Below, piece after piece: positions 22,423-31,347 of a stretch of DNA of 64,000 bases. Position numbers and translations under genes: made by a program. Positions within the stretch are counted from its first letter, which is position 1. Every line of letters begins with the position of its first letter. The notes under the pieces are model-generated. The model ran no database searches, had not been told where the DNA came from, and saw only the letters and a program-made list of their open reading frames with translations. The DNA is from Solibacillus sp. FSL R5-0449 (lineage in GTDB: Bacteria; Bacillota; Bacilli; Bacillales_A; Planococcaceae): the NCBI RefSeq assembly GCF_037975215.1, contig NZ_CP150239.1:220001-284000 (forward strand), read 5' to 3'.

Positions 22423-22521
22423 ATGGAGTGAAAAATAACAAAAATGGATTAATAATCAAAACAGGGGGTAAAGGAGGAAAGAAAAAGCAGACATCGCATT
22501 GGATGTGGCGAAAAAATAGTT

Positions 22522-22572
22522 AAATGGGCTGTTTGAAAAGTTTAACCGCTTTTCGAACGGCCCATTTTATTT
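22522..22572 (+). terminator. Orphan strong hairpin, terminator-like
   Basis: AAATGGGC-GTT-GAAAAG pairs with CTTTTCGAACGGCCCATTT, followed by TATTTG. The hut terminator already lies about 100 bases upstream and no gene is recognisable between them. The 5' arm (GGGCTGTTTGAAAAG) is shared with hairpins at 4476 and 63266. Confidence 0.6.
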
Positions 22573-22588
22573 GAGGAGAGATCTGGTT

Positions 22589-22757
22589 TTCTAATAAATT
22601 CCCGAGATTTTCTAATATCTGTACTCAAGTTTCTAATAAATCGTCCATTTTCTAATAAAACAAATGGATTTTCTAATATCGACCCTCAATCTTCAAATAT
22701 ACAGCTGAAAGTTTCAAATATAACCCTCAAGTTTTCTTACTCTTATTTCTTCTAATA
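22589..22757 (+). repeat. 21-bp-period array, motif TTCTAATA (array A)
   Basis: TTCTAATA or a close variant begins at 22589, 22610, 22631, 22650, 22671, 22692, 22713, 22734 and 22750. Six of the eight steps are exactly 21 bases; the others are 19 and 16. Units at 22692 and 22713 read TTCAAATA and the one at 22734 reads TTCTTACT. The bases between units are unrelated. No coding sequence is evident. Confidence 0.85.
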
Positions 22758-22850
22758 AAATGCAAGCTACTATAAAAGGAAAATTTATGAAACTTCTCCT
22801 CACCTCCACTCGTAAACAGTAACAATTACTTTCACAAAGGGAGGTCTGTC

Positions 22851-23124
22851 ATGAAACGTAAAATCCTGTTCGCATTCATCGGAGCACTGCTCTTACATAT
22901 TCTATATTACGCAATACTGCTGTTAATTGGTTTGGTTCAAACATTCTTCTACAAGCCGCAATTCGCACCGGATACGGTTGGGCTGCAATCTGAAATGGTA
23001 TTCGGATTTTGTTAACCGAGGATCCCCGGTTTTTCTGCTCGGAAGCTATATCGGGGTGGCACTTCTTATATTCGCTGTACTCAGTTTAAAAAAGAAAGGC
23101 GTGAATAGCATTGATCGAAATTAA
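22851..23124 (+). pseudogene. Small two-helix membrane protein gene, frameshifted
   Basis: A gene starts at ATG 22851 with GGGAGG upstream and encodes MKRKILFAFIGALLLHILYY plus a continuing membrane helix, then stops at 23013-23015. The next frame continues with SPVFLLGSYIGVALLIFAVLSLKKKG, a second membrane helix, to the stop at 23124. Removing one A in the AAA at 22993-22995 joins the frames as SEWYSDFVNRGSPVF. The restored protein would have about 90 residues. It is either a recent pseudogene or a sequencing error. The end overlaps the rtcB start. The function is unknown. Confidence 0.6.
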
Positions 23125-24316
23125 CGGGAAATATACAAACGCGAAAATTTATACAAACACACCACAGGAAGTAGCGATTCAGCAAATTGATGAACTCGTC
23201 AATCAGCCGTTTATGGAAGGGACAAAAGTACGAATTATGCCCGATTATCATGCCGGAAAAGGCTGTGTCATCGGCACAACAATTCAGTTGAATGCCCGTG
23301 TTGTACCGAATCTCGTCGGCGTTGATGTAGGATGTGGGGTGCTCGTTTCGGAAATCGGTAAAGGTAACATTGATTTTAATGAACTTGATACAACAATCCG
23401 ACGTTTCGTACCGAGCGGCAATGAAATCCATGAAACTGCACTAAATAGAATGGGCGCTGAACTTTTTGCAAACGAAAACTTCATCGCACGTGGCTTGCAA
23501 AATGAATATACAGGCCGCTCGCTAGGTACATTAGGCGGCGGCAATCATTTTATCGAGCTTGCAAAAGATGAGACGGGAGTTCATTATTTATTGATTCATA
23601 CGGGCTCGCGCTATGTCGGGGCAAAGGTGGCGAACTGGCATCAGAAGCGTGCATTTGAGTCATTGCAGCGCGAAGATTTATCCGAAAGAATTGCGGCAAT
23701 GAAGGAAGCCGGAAACAGCAAGGACATTCAAAAAATGGTTAATGCCTATAAGAATGAAAATCCGGTTGTGCCAAAGGATCTGGCATATTTAGAAGGCGAT
23801 CTGTTCCGGGATTATATTGCGGATATGAAACTGGCACAGCGTTTTGCACATGAAAATCGGATCCATATTGCCAAGACAATCGCCGAGCATATGAAGTGGG
23901 AGTTCGCGGAGCAGTTTGATTCCGTACACAATTATATTGATACGGATGCCATGGTTTTGCGTAAAGGGGCAGTGCGGGCGGCAAAGGATGAAAAGCTCGT
24001 CATTCCGATGAATATGCGGGACGGTTCTCTTATTTGTATCGGAAAAGGAAATGCCGAATGGAATGAATCCGCCCCACATGGAGCAGGCCGGATTTATTCG
24101 CGGACAGCCGCAATGAAAAACCTGTCGATGGATGATTTCAAACAGACGATGCAAGGGGTTTGGACAACTTCGGTAAGTGAAGAAACACTCGACGAAGCAC
24201 CAATGGCCTATAAGCCGATGCAGGAAATTGTCGAGCAAATCGGAGAAACGGTGACAATCCAGAAGCACGTGACACCGGTTTATAATTTCAAAGCGAGTGA
24301 TAAATGGAAGAGATAA
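23111..24316 (+). CDS. rtcB: RtcB-family RNA ligase
   Basis: The 401-residue protein belongs to the GTP- and Mn-dependent RtcB ligases that join 2',3'-cyclic phosphate or 3'-phosphate RNA ends to 5'-OH ends. The metal-binding DVGCG (Cys75), TLGGGNHFIEL, the HTGSR segment and the guanylylated-histidine region APHGAGR are all present. The length is like E. coli RtcB. The start is TTG with AGAAAGGCG about 11 bases upstream. No archease partner gene is next to it. An inverted repeat follows. Confidence 0.93.
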   Translation: MIEINGKYTNAKIYTNTPQEVAIQQIDELVNQPFMEGTKVRIMPDYHAGKGCVIGTTIQLNARVVPNLVGVDVGCGVLVSEIGKGNIDFNELDTTIRRFVPSGNEIHETALNRMGAELFANENFIARGLQNEYTGRSLGTLGGGNHFIELAKDETGVHYLLIHTGSRYVGAKVANWHQKRAFESLQREDLSERIAAMKEAGNSKDIQKMVNAYKNENPVVPKDLAYLEGDLFRDYIADMKLAQRFAHENRIHIAKTIAEHMKWEFAEQFDSVHNYIDTDAMVLRKGAVRAAKDEKLVIPMNMRDGSLICIGKGNAEWNESAPHGAGRIYSRTAAMKNLSMDDFKQTMQGVWTTSVSEETLDEAPMAYKPMQEIVEQIGETVTIQKHVTPVYNFKASDKWKR

Positions 24317-24346
24317 TCTAAAAACCACTTTATGAACAAATTTAGT

Positions 24347-24365
24347 CATGTATGAAATATACATG
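24347..24365. repeat. Perfect inverted repeat between rtcB and nos
   Basis: CATGTAT-GAAAT-ATACATG is followed by TTTTAAT. It could be a weak rtcB terminator or an operator for nos, which starts 74 bases further on. Confidence 0.5.
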
Positions 24366-24438
24366 TTTTAATCGGTTGTTGTTTCATTGTGTTTCCTTTT
24401 CCAAGAGGCCAAAATAAGGCTAGAAGGGGATGAAATAG

Positions 24439-25494
24439 ATGGCAACAACGACTTCAATAGTGCATGAACGTATAGATTTCCTTACTTTATATAAAAAAGA
24501 AACAAATCAGACAGAAGAGTGGCTGAAAAAGCGTTTGGAAGATGCCCAGCATTCGGACTTTATTTTATCGACAGATGAGCTTACATACGGGGCGCGAGTT
24601 GCATGGCGCAACAGCAATAAATGTATCGGGCGCCTGTTTTGGAATAGCTTAAACGTGTTTGATAAGCGCCAATTATTAAATGAAGCTGAAATTTACGAAG
24701 CACTTCTTAACCATATTGATTTTGCGGCCAATAACGGGAAAATCAGACCGGCTATAACACTGTTTGAACCGGACCGTGTACGCATCTGGAATCATCAGCT
24801 CATCCGCTATGCCGGCTATGAAACAGATAGTGGGATTGTCGGAGATTCCGATTCGATCGAGTTTACGAAAATATGTGAAAGCCTTGGCTGGTGGGGTGCA
24901 CGTACTCACTATGATGTACTACCACTTGTCATTCAAGTTGATGAACGGGAGCCTATGTTTTTTGATATTCCGAAAGAGCGTGTGCTGGAAGTGGCGATCA
25001 CCCATCCGGAGTATGATTTTTCATCATTAAATATGAAATGGTATGCAGTTCCGATTATTTCGAGTATGCGTTTTAATATTGCCGGTACTGATTTTCCGGC
25101 AGCCCCGTTTAACGGGTGGTATATGGGGACAGAAATTGGTGCGCGCAACTTGGCGGATACGTACCGCTATAATTTTCTCCCGAAAGTAGCAGAAGCAATG
25201 GGGTTGGATACTACAATGAATGCATCGCTTTGGAAGGACCGTGCACTAGTTGAATTGAATGTTGCGGTTCTTCATTCCTATAAAAAGGCGGGCGTTAGTA
25301 TTGTCGATCATCATACAGCAGCTCAGCAGTTTCAGCTGTTTCAAGTGCAGGAAAATAAAAGCAACCGCGATGTAACCGGCAACTGGGTTTGGCTTGTACC
25401 GCCACTATCTCCTGCAACGACAGATCTGTATCATGAACCAATTGCCAACACGATAAAAAAACCAAATTACTTCTACCAACAGCAGCCATATTAA
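24439..25494 (+). CDS. nos: Bacterial nitric oxide synthase, oxygenase domain
   Basis: This 351-residue protein corresponds to the oxygenase domain only, as in Bacillus and Staphylococcus NOS, and makes NO and citrulline from arginine. The heme thiolate motif WRNSNKCIGR (Cys62) is intact, as are PAAPFNGWYMGTEIGARN, DLYHEP and the substrate-pocket region. No reductase domain is fused or adjacent; in relatives, general flavodoxins or ferredoxins supply electrons. AAGGGG precedes the ATG. It is probably monocistronic. Confidence 0.95.
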   Translation: MATTTSIVHERIDFLTLYKKETNQTEEWLKKRLEDAQHSDFILSTDELTYGARVAWRNSNKCIGRLFWNSLNVFDKRQLLNEAEIYEALLNHIDFAANNGKIRPAITLFEPDRVRIWNHQLIRYAGYETDSGIVGDSDSIEFTKICESLGWWGARTHYDVLPLVIQVDEREPMFFDIPKERVLEVAITHPEYDFSSLNMKWYAVPIISSMRFNIAGTDFPAAPFNGWYMGTEIGARNLADTYRYNFLPKVAEAMGLDTTMNASLWKDRALVELNVAVLHSYKKAGVSIVDHHTAAQQFQLFQVQENKSNRDVTGNWVWLVPPLSPATTDLYHEPIANTIKKPNYFYQQQPY

Positions 25495-25497
25495 AAT

Positions 25498-25536
25498 AGG
25501 TGTGCAGGAAGCGAAAGCCTCTGCACACCTGTTTCT
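25498..25536. terminator. Bidirectional hairpin between nos and Mrr-like gene
   Basis: AGGTGTGCAG pairs with CTGCACACCT in full. A short T-rich tail exists on each strand, so it could serve both convergent genes. Confidence 0.7.
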
Positions 25537-26091
25537 TTACCTTTTATTTAACATAATTTGAATCAATTCATCACGATCGATTAAATAAACGTCATTGATG
25601 TCGGCAAGTTTTTCAGCCTGGCGTGTAAAATGACTGTTGGTGACAACCCATGCTTCAGTTGCCTCATACATTTTTACCGCACCGATAATTTCCTGAACGG
25701 CTTTTACACCGACCGTACCGGAATAGCGTTTTGCCTGGACAGCGATAATATCTTTTCCGTCCTTTAGAATAAGGTCTGCACCGTAGTCACCGCTCGTTGC
25801 GGTATAGCTCACTTTAAAACCGCGTCGCTTAAATAATTCTCCTAAAAATCTCTCGAAATCCTCACCGGTCATTTTGTCGACTTCACGGATGCCGGATTTC
25901 CGTAACTTCCTCGTCTTCAGCGATTTCAGCCAAATTTTAAACGCGATATATAGTACGAAATAAGCGACAATTCCATAGCCGATCCCTTCAGCTGTTTGTG
26001 TGACATAAAAACCAGCTGCACCAGCCGAGGCGATGAAAAACAGCGGGATAACCGGCAGGCGTTTTTTATTTCGTTTTCTCTTTTTACGCAA
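25537..26091 (-). CDS. Membrane-anchored Mrr-type restriction endonuclease-like protein
   Basis: The 184-residue protein has a very basic N-terminus, two membrane helices (about residues 12-52) and a C-terminal Mrr_cat nuclease domain (about 75-180). The PD-(D/E)xK-type residues are seen in GDYGADLIL and VQAKRY, so the catalytic site seems complete. Such proteins are widespread in Bacillota; their target is uncertain (foreign or damaged DNA has been suggested). The TTG start has AAGGAG about ten bases upstream. No methyltransferase lies nearby. Confidence 0.85.
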   Translation of the reverse strand: MRKKRKRNKKRLPVIPLFFIASAGAAGFYVTQTAEGIGYGIVAYFVLYIAFKIWLKSLKTRKLRKSGIREVDKMTGEDFERFLGELFKRRGFKVSYTATSGDYGADLILKDGKDIIAVQAKRYSGTVGVKAVQEIIGAVKMYEATEAWVVTNSHFTRQAEKLADINDVYLIDRDELIQIMLNKR

Positions 26092-26152
26092 TAGTTCTGT
26101 ACTCCTTTTGTTTACTAACGCTATTATATCATAAAAGGGTACATACGTTTGG

Positions 26153-27349
26153 TTATATCGTCCGATTGTTTGCGCTCATAAAAGAAGCAAAAAATAACAG
26201 TACAGAAATTAGGATAAACAGCATCACCGGGATTGACCAGCTGTCCGTCAAATCATGGACATAGCCGAATAGAATCGGTCCGATTGCGGCAATAAAATAA
26301 CCGATTGATTGTGCAAATCCTGAAAGTTCAGCTGCATCATAGGCTGTCTCTGTACGCAGAGAAAACAGCATCAGTACTAAACCGAATGAAGCCCCACCTG
26401 CAAAGCCCAATAAAATCATCCAGACAATAGCGAGACTTGTCCATTCTATCAACACACCAGTAAATCCAACTAAGTAACAGATTGTAAAGAAAACAACGAT
26501 TGGTCGTTGTGAAGCGATTTTACCGGCGATAATCGGAATAATAAATGTCATCGGAATTTGCGAAAACTGCATAACGGACACCATCCAGCCGGAAGCAGTA
26601 GCATCAAGTCCCTGACTAACGAAAATTTCCGGTATCCACGCGGACGAGCAGTAAAATATAAATGATTGAAAACCCATTGCTCCAGCGACTGCCCAGGCAA
26701 GCGGTGATTTCCACATATGCGTTTTCGTCTGCGAAGAGGGCATATGTAATTCGACTTTTTCCTGGCGCAAAATCGGCAGCCAAATCAGCATTGTAAGAAT
26801 ACCTAAAATAATCGTAATTCCAGCTGCGATTTGCCAGCCTGCGCTTGCAGCAATAGGATAACTGAAGCCTGCAGCAAGTCCGGAAGAAATGTTCATCGAT
26901 ACGGAATAAATCCCTGTTAATAAGCCGATATGTAATGGGAATTTCCATTTGAAAAAACTAGGGATAAGGACATTACCAAATGCAATTGCGACCCCGATTA
27001 ATATTGTTCCTAAAACGAGTAAAGATGTTGCCCCAAGTGAACGCAGTAAAATCCCTACACATAGCAAGATGACGGAATAAAATAATGTCCATTCCATCCC
27101 AAACTTACGGGCAATACGCGGTGCAAATGGCGAAACGACCGCAAAGGCAATTAAAGGAATAGTCGTTAAAAAGCCTGCAAGAAAGTTCGATATCCCAAGG
27201 TCGTCACGAATAAATGAAATAATTGGTCCGATTAATGTAATCGGTGTACGCAATGTTGTCGCAAATAAAAATACGGCGACCATAAAATAGATGAGCGGTC
27301 GGTTGGATAGTATTTTTTTGCTGTTTTGATTTAATTGCTCGGTGTCCAT
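26153..27349 (-). CDS. MFS transporter, CynX/NimT-like
   Basis: The 398-residue protein has about 12 membrane helices. The N-terminal FATTLRTPITLIGPIISFIRDDLG and the following helices resemble the CynX/NimT/YycB cyanate- or nitroimidazole-type group of the major facilitator superfamily. The substrate is not known. The ATG at 27349 with GGAG upstream is preferred; the reading frame extends upstream to 27436 but has no suitable ribosome binding site. It is divergent from the lysine riboswitch. Confidence 0.85.
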   Translation of the reverse strand: MDTEQLNQNSKKILSNRPLIYFMVAVFLFATTLRTPITLIGPIISFIRDDLGISNFLAGFLTTIPLIAFAVVSPFAPRIARKFGMEWTLFYSVILLCVGILLRSLGATSLLVLGTILIGVAIAFGNVLIPSFFKWKFPLHIGLLTGIYSVSMNISSGLAAGFSYPIAASAGWQIAAGITIILGILTMLIWLPILRQEKVELHMPSSQTKTHMWKSPLAWAVAGAMGFQSFIFYCSSAWIPEIFVSQGLDATASGWMVSVMQFSQIPMTFIIPIIAGKIASQRPIVVFFTICYLVGFTGVLIEWTSLAIVWMILLGFAGGASFGLVLMLFSLRTETAYDAAELSGFAQSIGYFIAAIGPILFGYVHDLTDSWSIPVMLFILISVLLFFASFMSANNRTI

Positions 27350-27502
27350 TTTAATTCTCCTTTTGACTAGTAATATATGTTTGAGTAGTATGAATACTCT
27401 TAAAAAACAGAATAAAGATGAAGTCATTGCTATCAAAAAAATGTTATGTTAGACTTTTAATCATTGTTTCAATTAAATAAAACATTACCTCATGTAGATT
27501 TA

Positions 27503-27677
27503 TGAGGTAGAGGTCGCAATCATTAAGACTAGTATAGCTGAGATTAGGAAGAATCGGTGAAGCTTTATGAAAGGAATGGTTGCCGAAGTGTTATTTTTCT
27601 TCTTGAAAATAATGCTGGGGCTGTTTCCGATAAGGAACAGAACTGTCACATGTGTGAGCATGTGTTGAGCTATCTTT
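27503..27677 (+). ncRNA. Lysine riboswitch (L box) aptamer
   Basis: The L-box core is recognisable: GGTAGAGGTCGCAATCATTA, then GAAAGGAATGGTTGCCGAAG, GCTGGGGCTG, AACTGTCAC and the closing TTGAGCTATCTT that pairs with GAGGTAG. A terminator follows at 27701 and a lysine-type permease starts at 27938. In this family lysine binding favours termination. This assignment was made by eye, not with a covariance model. Confidence 0.88.
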
Positions 27678-27700
27678 CAAGTTTGTTGAGGTGTAAATAT

Positions 27701-27734
27701 AACCATCACAAAAACTTGTGGTGGTTTTTCTTTT
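27701..27734 (+). terminator. Riboswitch-controlled terminator upstream of lysP
   Basis: AACCATCACAA pairs with TTGTGGTGGTT (one G-U) and is followed by TTTCTTTTT. It begins 24 bases after the L-box aptamer. Confidence 0.85.
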
Positions 27735-27753
27735 TACGGATTTAGGCGAGAGT

Positions 27754-27918
27754 GGCTAAAAAGTTGCGGGGATTGGCTAAAAAATACAAAAATTTGGCTA
27801 AAAAACTAGCTCAGTAGGCTAAAAAACGTATAATTTTGGCTAAAAAACCACCTCAATTGGCTAAAAAGTTAAAGCGGCTAATGGACAGCCGCACTTATTG
27901 CAACAGTATTGGCTAAAA
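27754..27918 (+). repeat. 21-bp-period array, motif GGCTAAAAA (array B)
   Basis: GGCTAAAAA begins at 27754, 27775, 27796, 27817, 27838 and 27859, five successive steps of exactly 21 bases. Two looser copies follow at 27876 (GGCTAATGG) and 27911 (GGCTAAAAC). The last lies only a few bases before the lysP ribosome binding site. The array sits in the lysP leader after the riboswitch terminator. Spacers are unrelated in sequence. Confidence 0.9.
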
Positions 27919-27937
27919 CAAAGGAGTTTTTAAGATC

Positions 27938-29395
27938 ATGAGTGAGATTAAAATAGATCAGCTCGGTAACAAAAATGAGCTGAAAAGAGGATTAAAAAGT
28001 CGCCATGTAACGATGATATCGCTTGGCGGAACGATCGGTACAGGTTTATTTTTAGCATCAGGCGGTGCGATTGCACAGGCAGGTCCTGGCGGGGCATTGC
28101 TCGCATATGCACTGATCGGCGTTATGGTGTATTTCTTAATGACATCATTAGGGGAAATGGCTGCCTATATGCCAACATCCGGTTCGTTTAGTACGTATGC
28201 AACAAAATTTGTGGATCCGGCTTTAGGCTTTGCACTTGGCTGGAACTATTGGTACAACTGGGCAATTACAATTGCAGCAGAAATTGCGGCTGTTTCGTTA
28301 ATTATGAAATACTGGTTCCCGGACAGTTCGTCGATTTTATGGACAATTTTATTTATCGTAGTCGTTTTATCATTTAACTTAGCATCTGTAAAAGCTTTCG
28401 GTGAAGCGGAATACTGGTTTGCGATGATTAAAGTTGCGACAGTCATCGTCTTCATCATTGTCAGCTTCCTGATGATTTTCGGTATTTTAGGCGGGAACGA
28501 TCCGGTCGGCTTCACGAACTTCGTGAAAGACGACGCACCGTTTAATGGCGGTTTCCTTGCACTGTTCGGTATTTTCCTTGCAGCCGGATTTTCATTCCAA
28601 GGTACGGAAATGCTTGGGGTAACGGCAGGGGAAACAGATGACCCGGGCAAAAACATTCCAAAAGCGGTACGTTCAGTATTCTGGCGTATTTTACTGTTTT
28701 ACATTTTCGCAATCGGCGCAATCGGATTGCTTATTCCATATACGGATTCACGTCTTTTGTCAGAAGATATTGCGACAAGCCCGTTTACATTAGTATTTGA
28801 AAACTTAGGTGTGGCATTTGCGGCATCGGTTATGAATGCGATTATTTTAACGGCAATGTTATCAGCAGGGAACTCTGGATTATATGCAGCAAGTCGTATG
28901 CTTTATCAGTTAGCGGTTGAAGGCAAAGCGCCAAAACTGTTCATGAAAGTAACAAAGCGTGGTATTCCAATGTATGCACTTCTTGCTACTTTGGCAGTCG
29001 GTTCATTAGCATTCCTTGCATCATTTTTCGGTGACGGTGTCGTGTACATTTGGTTATTAAATGCTTCCGGTATGTCCGGCTTCATCGCTTGGCTCGGCAT
29101 TGCAATCAGTCATTACCGATTCCGCCGTGCATATGTCGCACAAGGACATTCTTTAAGCGATTTACCATATGTATCGAGATTCTTCCCATTCGGTCCGCTA
29201 TTCGCGTTTGCCCTATGTATGATTGTCGTACTAGGTCAAAACTATATGGCGTTCATGGGCGGAACAATTGACTGGTACGGTGTTATCGTTTCATATATCG
29301 GTTTACCACTGTTTGCTGCTTTATGGTTTGGCTACAAATTTAAACACAAAACGAAAATCGTTCCTTTAGAGGACTGCGATTTATCGAATAAATAA
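27938..29395 (+). CDS. lysP: Lysine-type amino acid permease (APC family)
   Basis: The 485-residue protein has 12 predicted membrane helices. The ISLGGTIGTGLFLASG start of helix 1 and the helix 6 region GFSFQGTEMLGVTAGE are typical of the amino-acid transporter branch that includes LysP. The upstream lysine riboswitch makes lysine the likely substrate. AAAGGAG precedes the ATG by about 11 bases. It is monocistronic with its own terminator. The symbol rests on the riboswitch as well as the family. Confidence 0.9.
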   Translation: MSEIKIDQLGNKNELKRGLKSRHVTMISLGGTIGTGLFLASGGAIAQAGPGGALLAYALIGVMVYFLMTSLGEMAAYMPTSGSFSTYATKFVDPALGFALGWNYWYNWAITIAAEIAAVSLIMKYWFPDSSSILWTILFIVVVLSFNLASVKAFGEAEYWFAMIKVATVIVFIIVSFLMIFGILGGNDPVGFTNFVKDDAPFNGGFLALFGIFLAAGFSFQGTEMLGVTAGETDDPGKNIPKAVRSVFWRILLFYIFAIGAIGLLIPYTDSRLLSEDIATSPFTLVFENLGVAFAASVMNAIILTAMLSAGNSGLYAASRMLYQLAVEGKAPKLFMKVTKRGIPMYALLATLAVGSLAFLASFFGDGVVYIWLLNASGMSGFIAWLGIAISHYRFRRAYVAQGHSLSDLPYVSRFFPFGPLFAFALCMIVVLGQNYMAFMGGTIDWYGVIVSYIGLPLFAALWFGYKFKHKTKIVPLEDCDLSNK

Positions 29396-29402
29396 TTTCT
29401 GA

Positions 29403-29440
29403 AACGCAATGTGAGCTTACAGGCTTTCATTGCGTTTTTT
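29403..29440 (+). terminator. Terminator after lysP
   Basis: AAACGCAATG pairs with CATTGCGTTT, followed by TTTT, eight bases after the stop codon. Confidence 0.9.
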
Positions 29441-29462
29441 ATTTATGCGGAATATTTGTCCT

Positions 29463-29534
29463 TTAGGAATAAGTGAGAGTGATTGAGGATTATGCTAGAC
29501 TGATTGAGGATAATCTGTACAAAATTGAGGAATA
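29463..29534 (+). repeat. 21-bp-period array, motif TGAGGAWTA (array C)
   Basis: Units begin at 29463 (TTAGGAATA), 29484 (TGAGGATTA), 29505 (TGAGGATAA) and 29526 (TGAGGAATA), with three steps of exactly 21 bases. The motif matches array E at 44724. It ends about 85 bases before the next gene. Confidence 0.8.
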
Positions 29535-29618
29535 ATTTCCTCGAGTACGATGGCTGCAAGAGTGGTATTATAGAAGAAACAAAAATTGAGTAACACAGAA
29601 GAATAAGGAAGTGAAAAC

Positions 29619-30314
29619 ATGCCTATTTCAAAAGGTTTCTATAAAAAAGTATATCCGTGGTTAATAGGGGAAGATAGCAAAGATGTGCTGTATCGACCGT
29701 TTCTTACAAAGGGGAACCCGTACAAGTCCCGTATTTTCCTAGTAAGTTCGCATGCGGTGCCGTTATTTAAAGTGGAAGACCGAAGCGAGCAGATTTTTGC
29801 GGAGTCGCTAGTGAACAGAGAGCTTTTCCACGACCTTTACTTAAGTGAAATTAAAGGGGCACCTCGGGAATTTAAAGGCTCATTACAGTTTGAAAACTGG
29901 CTGGAAAAACAGCACCAGGAACCGCTCATTTATACATCATTAAATACGTACCAGCTGGAATCAGCGGATGAAGCGAAAGTAGCTAAAAAAGTGGATCCAG
30001 CTAATTTTGAGCGCGGAAATGTCATCTTTAAAGAAGTAATGGATGAGTTTCAGCCGGAAATTATAATTTTGCAAGGGACTGCTGCATACGAGCTATTTAA
30101 AGCACGATATGCTGATCGGTTAACAATCTTTAATGAAGAAGTGACGAAAGTACAATTATTGGAGCAGGCCGGGCCGTTTGCGGAAATGGTTTATGAAGAT
30201 GGCAAAAAAGTGTCGATTTTCGTTACCCGCAGCATGAGCTACTTCGGTGCGGACGGTTCAAAGTTCGAACAATTTAAAGAGAATTTAGCAAAAATATTAG
30301 AAAATAATGTCTAA
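29619..30314 (+). CDS. Hypothetical protein, possible uracil-DNA-glycosylase-like fold
   Basis: I do not recognise this 231-residue soluble protein with confidence. It has no signal peptide or membrane helix. An early KGNPYKSRIFLVSSHAVP and a central QPEIIILQGTAAYELF look like the first and middle strands of a uracil-DNA-glycosylase-like alpha/beta fold, but the catalytic motifs are not clear. AAGGAAGTG precedes the ATG. It is alone between array C and the guanine riboswitch. A structural search would decide the fold. Confidence 0.75.
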   Translation: MPISKGFYKKVYPWLIGEDSKDVLYRPFLTKGNPYKSRIFLVSSHAVPLFKVEDRSEQIFAESLVNRELFHDLYLSEIKGAPREFKGSLQFENWLEKQHQEPLIYTSLNTYQLESADEAKVAKKVDPANFERGNVIFKEVMDEFQPEIIILQGTAAYELFKARYADRLTIFNEEVTKVQLLEQAGPFAEMVYEDGKKVSIFVTRSMSYFGADGSKFEQFKENLAKILENNV

Positions 30315-30394
30315 AACCGAACATTATCCCAAATAAAATTCACTTTTTAACCAAATTTCCGAAAAATAAGAATAGTTTTTTTATTCAAATGTTA

Positions 30395-30423
30395 TTGCAA
30401 ACTATCATTTCCATGATTATAAT
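30395..30423 (+). promoter_or_regulatory. Sigma-A promoter of xpt-pbuX
   Basis: TTGCAA and a perfect TATAAT are separated by 17 bases. The predicted start lies about 27 bases before the guanine aptamer. Confidence 0.85.
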
Positions 30424-30456
30424 TGGAACATTCATATTGTTAAATTAAATATTCGC

Positions 30457-30527
30457 CACTCATATAATAGCAAGGATAAGGCTTGCAAGTTTCTACCGGT
30501 TTACCGTAAATAAACCGACTATGAGTG
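30457..30527 (+). ncRNA. Guanine riboswitch aptamer (purine class)
   Basis: P1 is CACTCATATAAT pairing with ACTATGAGTG. The conserved GTTTCTACC and CCGACTATG elements are present. The specificity position is C (CCGAC), the guanine/xanthine-type residue, rather than the U of adenine riboswitches. Downstream genes are xpt and pbuX, which fits. Confidence 0.95.
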
Positions 30528-30528
30528 A

Positions 30529-31257
<729 letters not shown>

Positions 31258-31347
31258 TTAAGCAGCACATATTTCTAAAAGGTAATAAAGTTCAAACGAT
31301 GTAAATTGACTCAGCAAGAGTACACATATATTGGAGGAAAACTTTTT

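Noticed and set aside
22440..22512. GGAGG followed by a frame ending KADIALDVAKK
   Set aside because: No start codon at a usable distance; at most a remnant of a gene end.
22589..22757. CRISPR array
   Set aside because: Repeats are only 8 bases and spacers about 13, with no leader or cas genes; the same applies to the other five ladders.
22927..23124. 65-codon frame starting MVWFKHSS
   Set aside because: Only its C-terminal half is the real continuation of the frameshifted membrane protein; the start is out of frame with the gene.
27557..27745. 62-codon plus-strand frame
   Set aside because: It lies inside the lysine riboswitch and its terminator.
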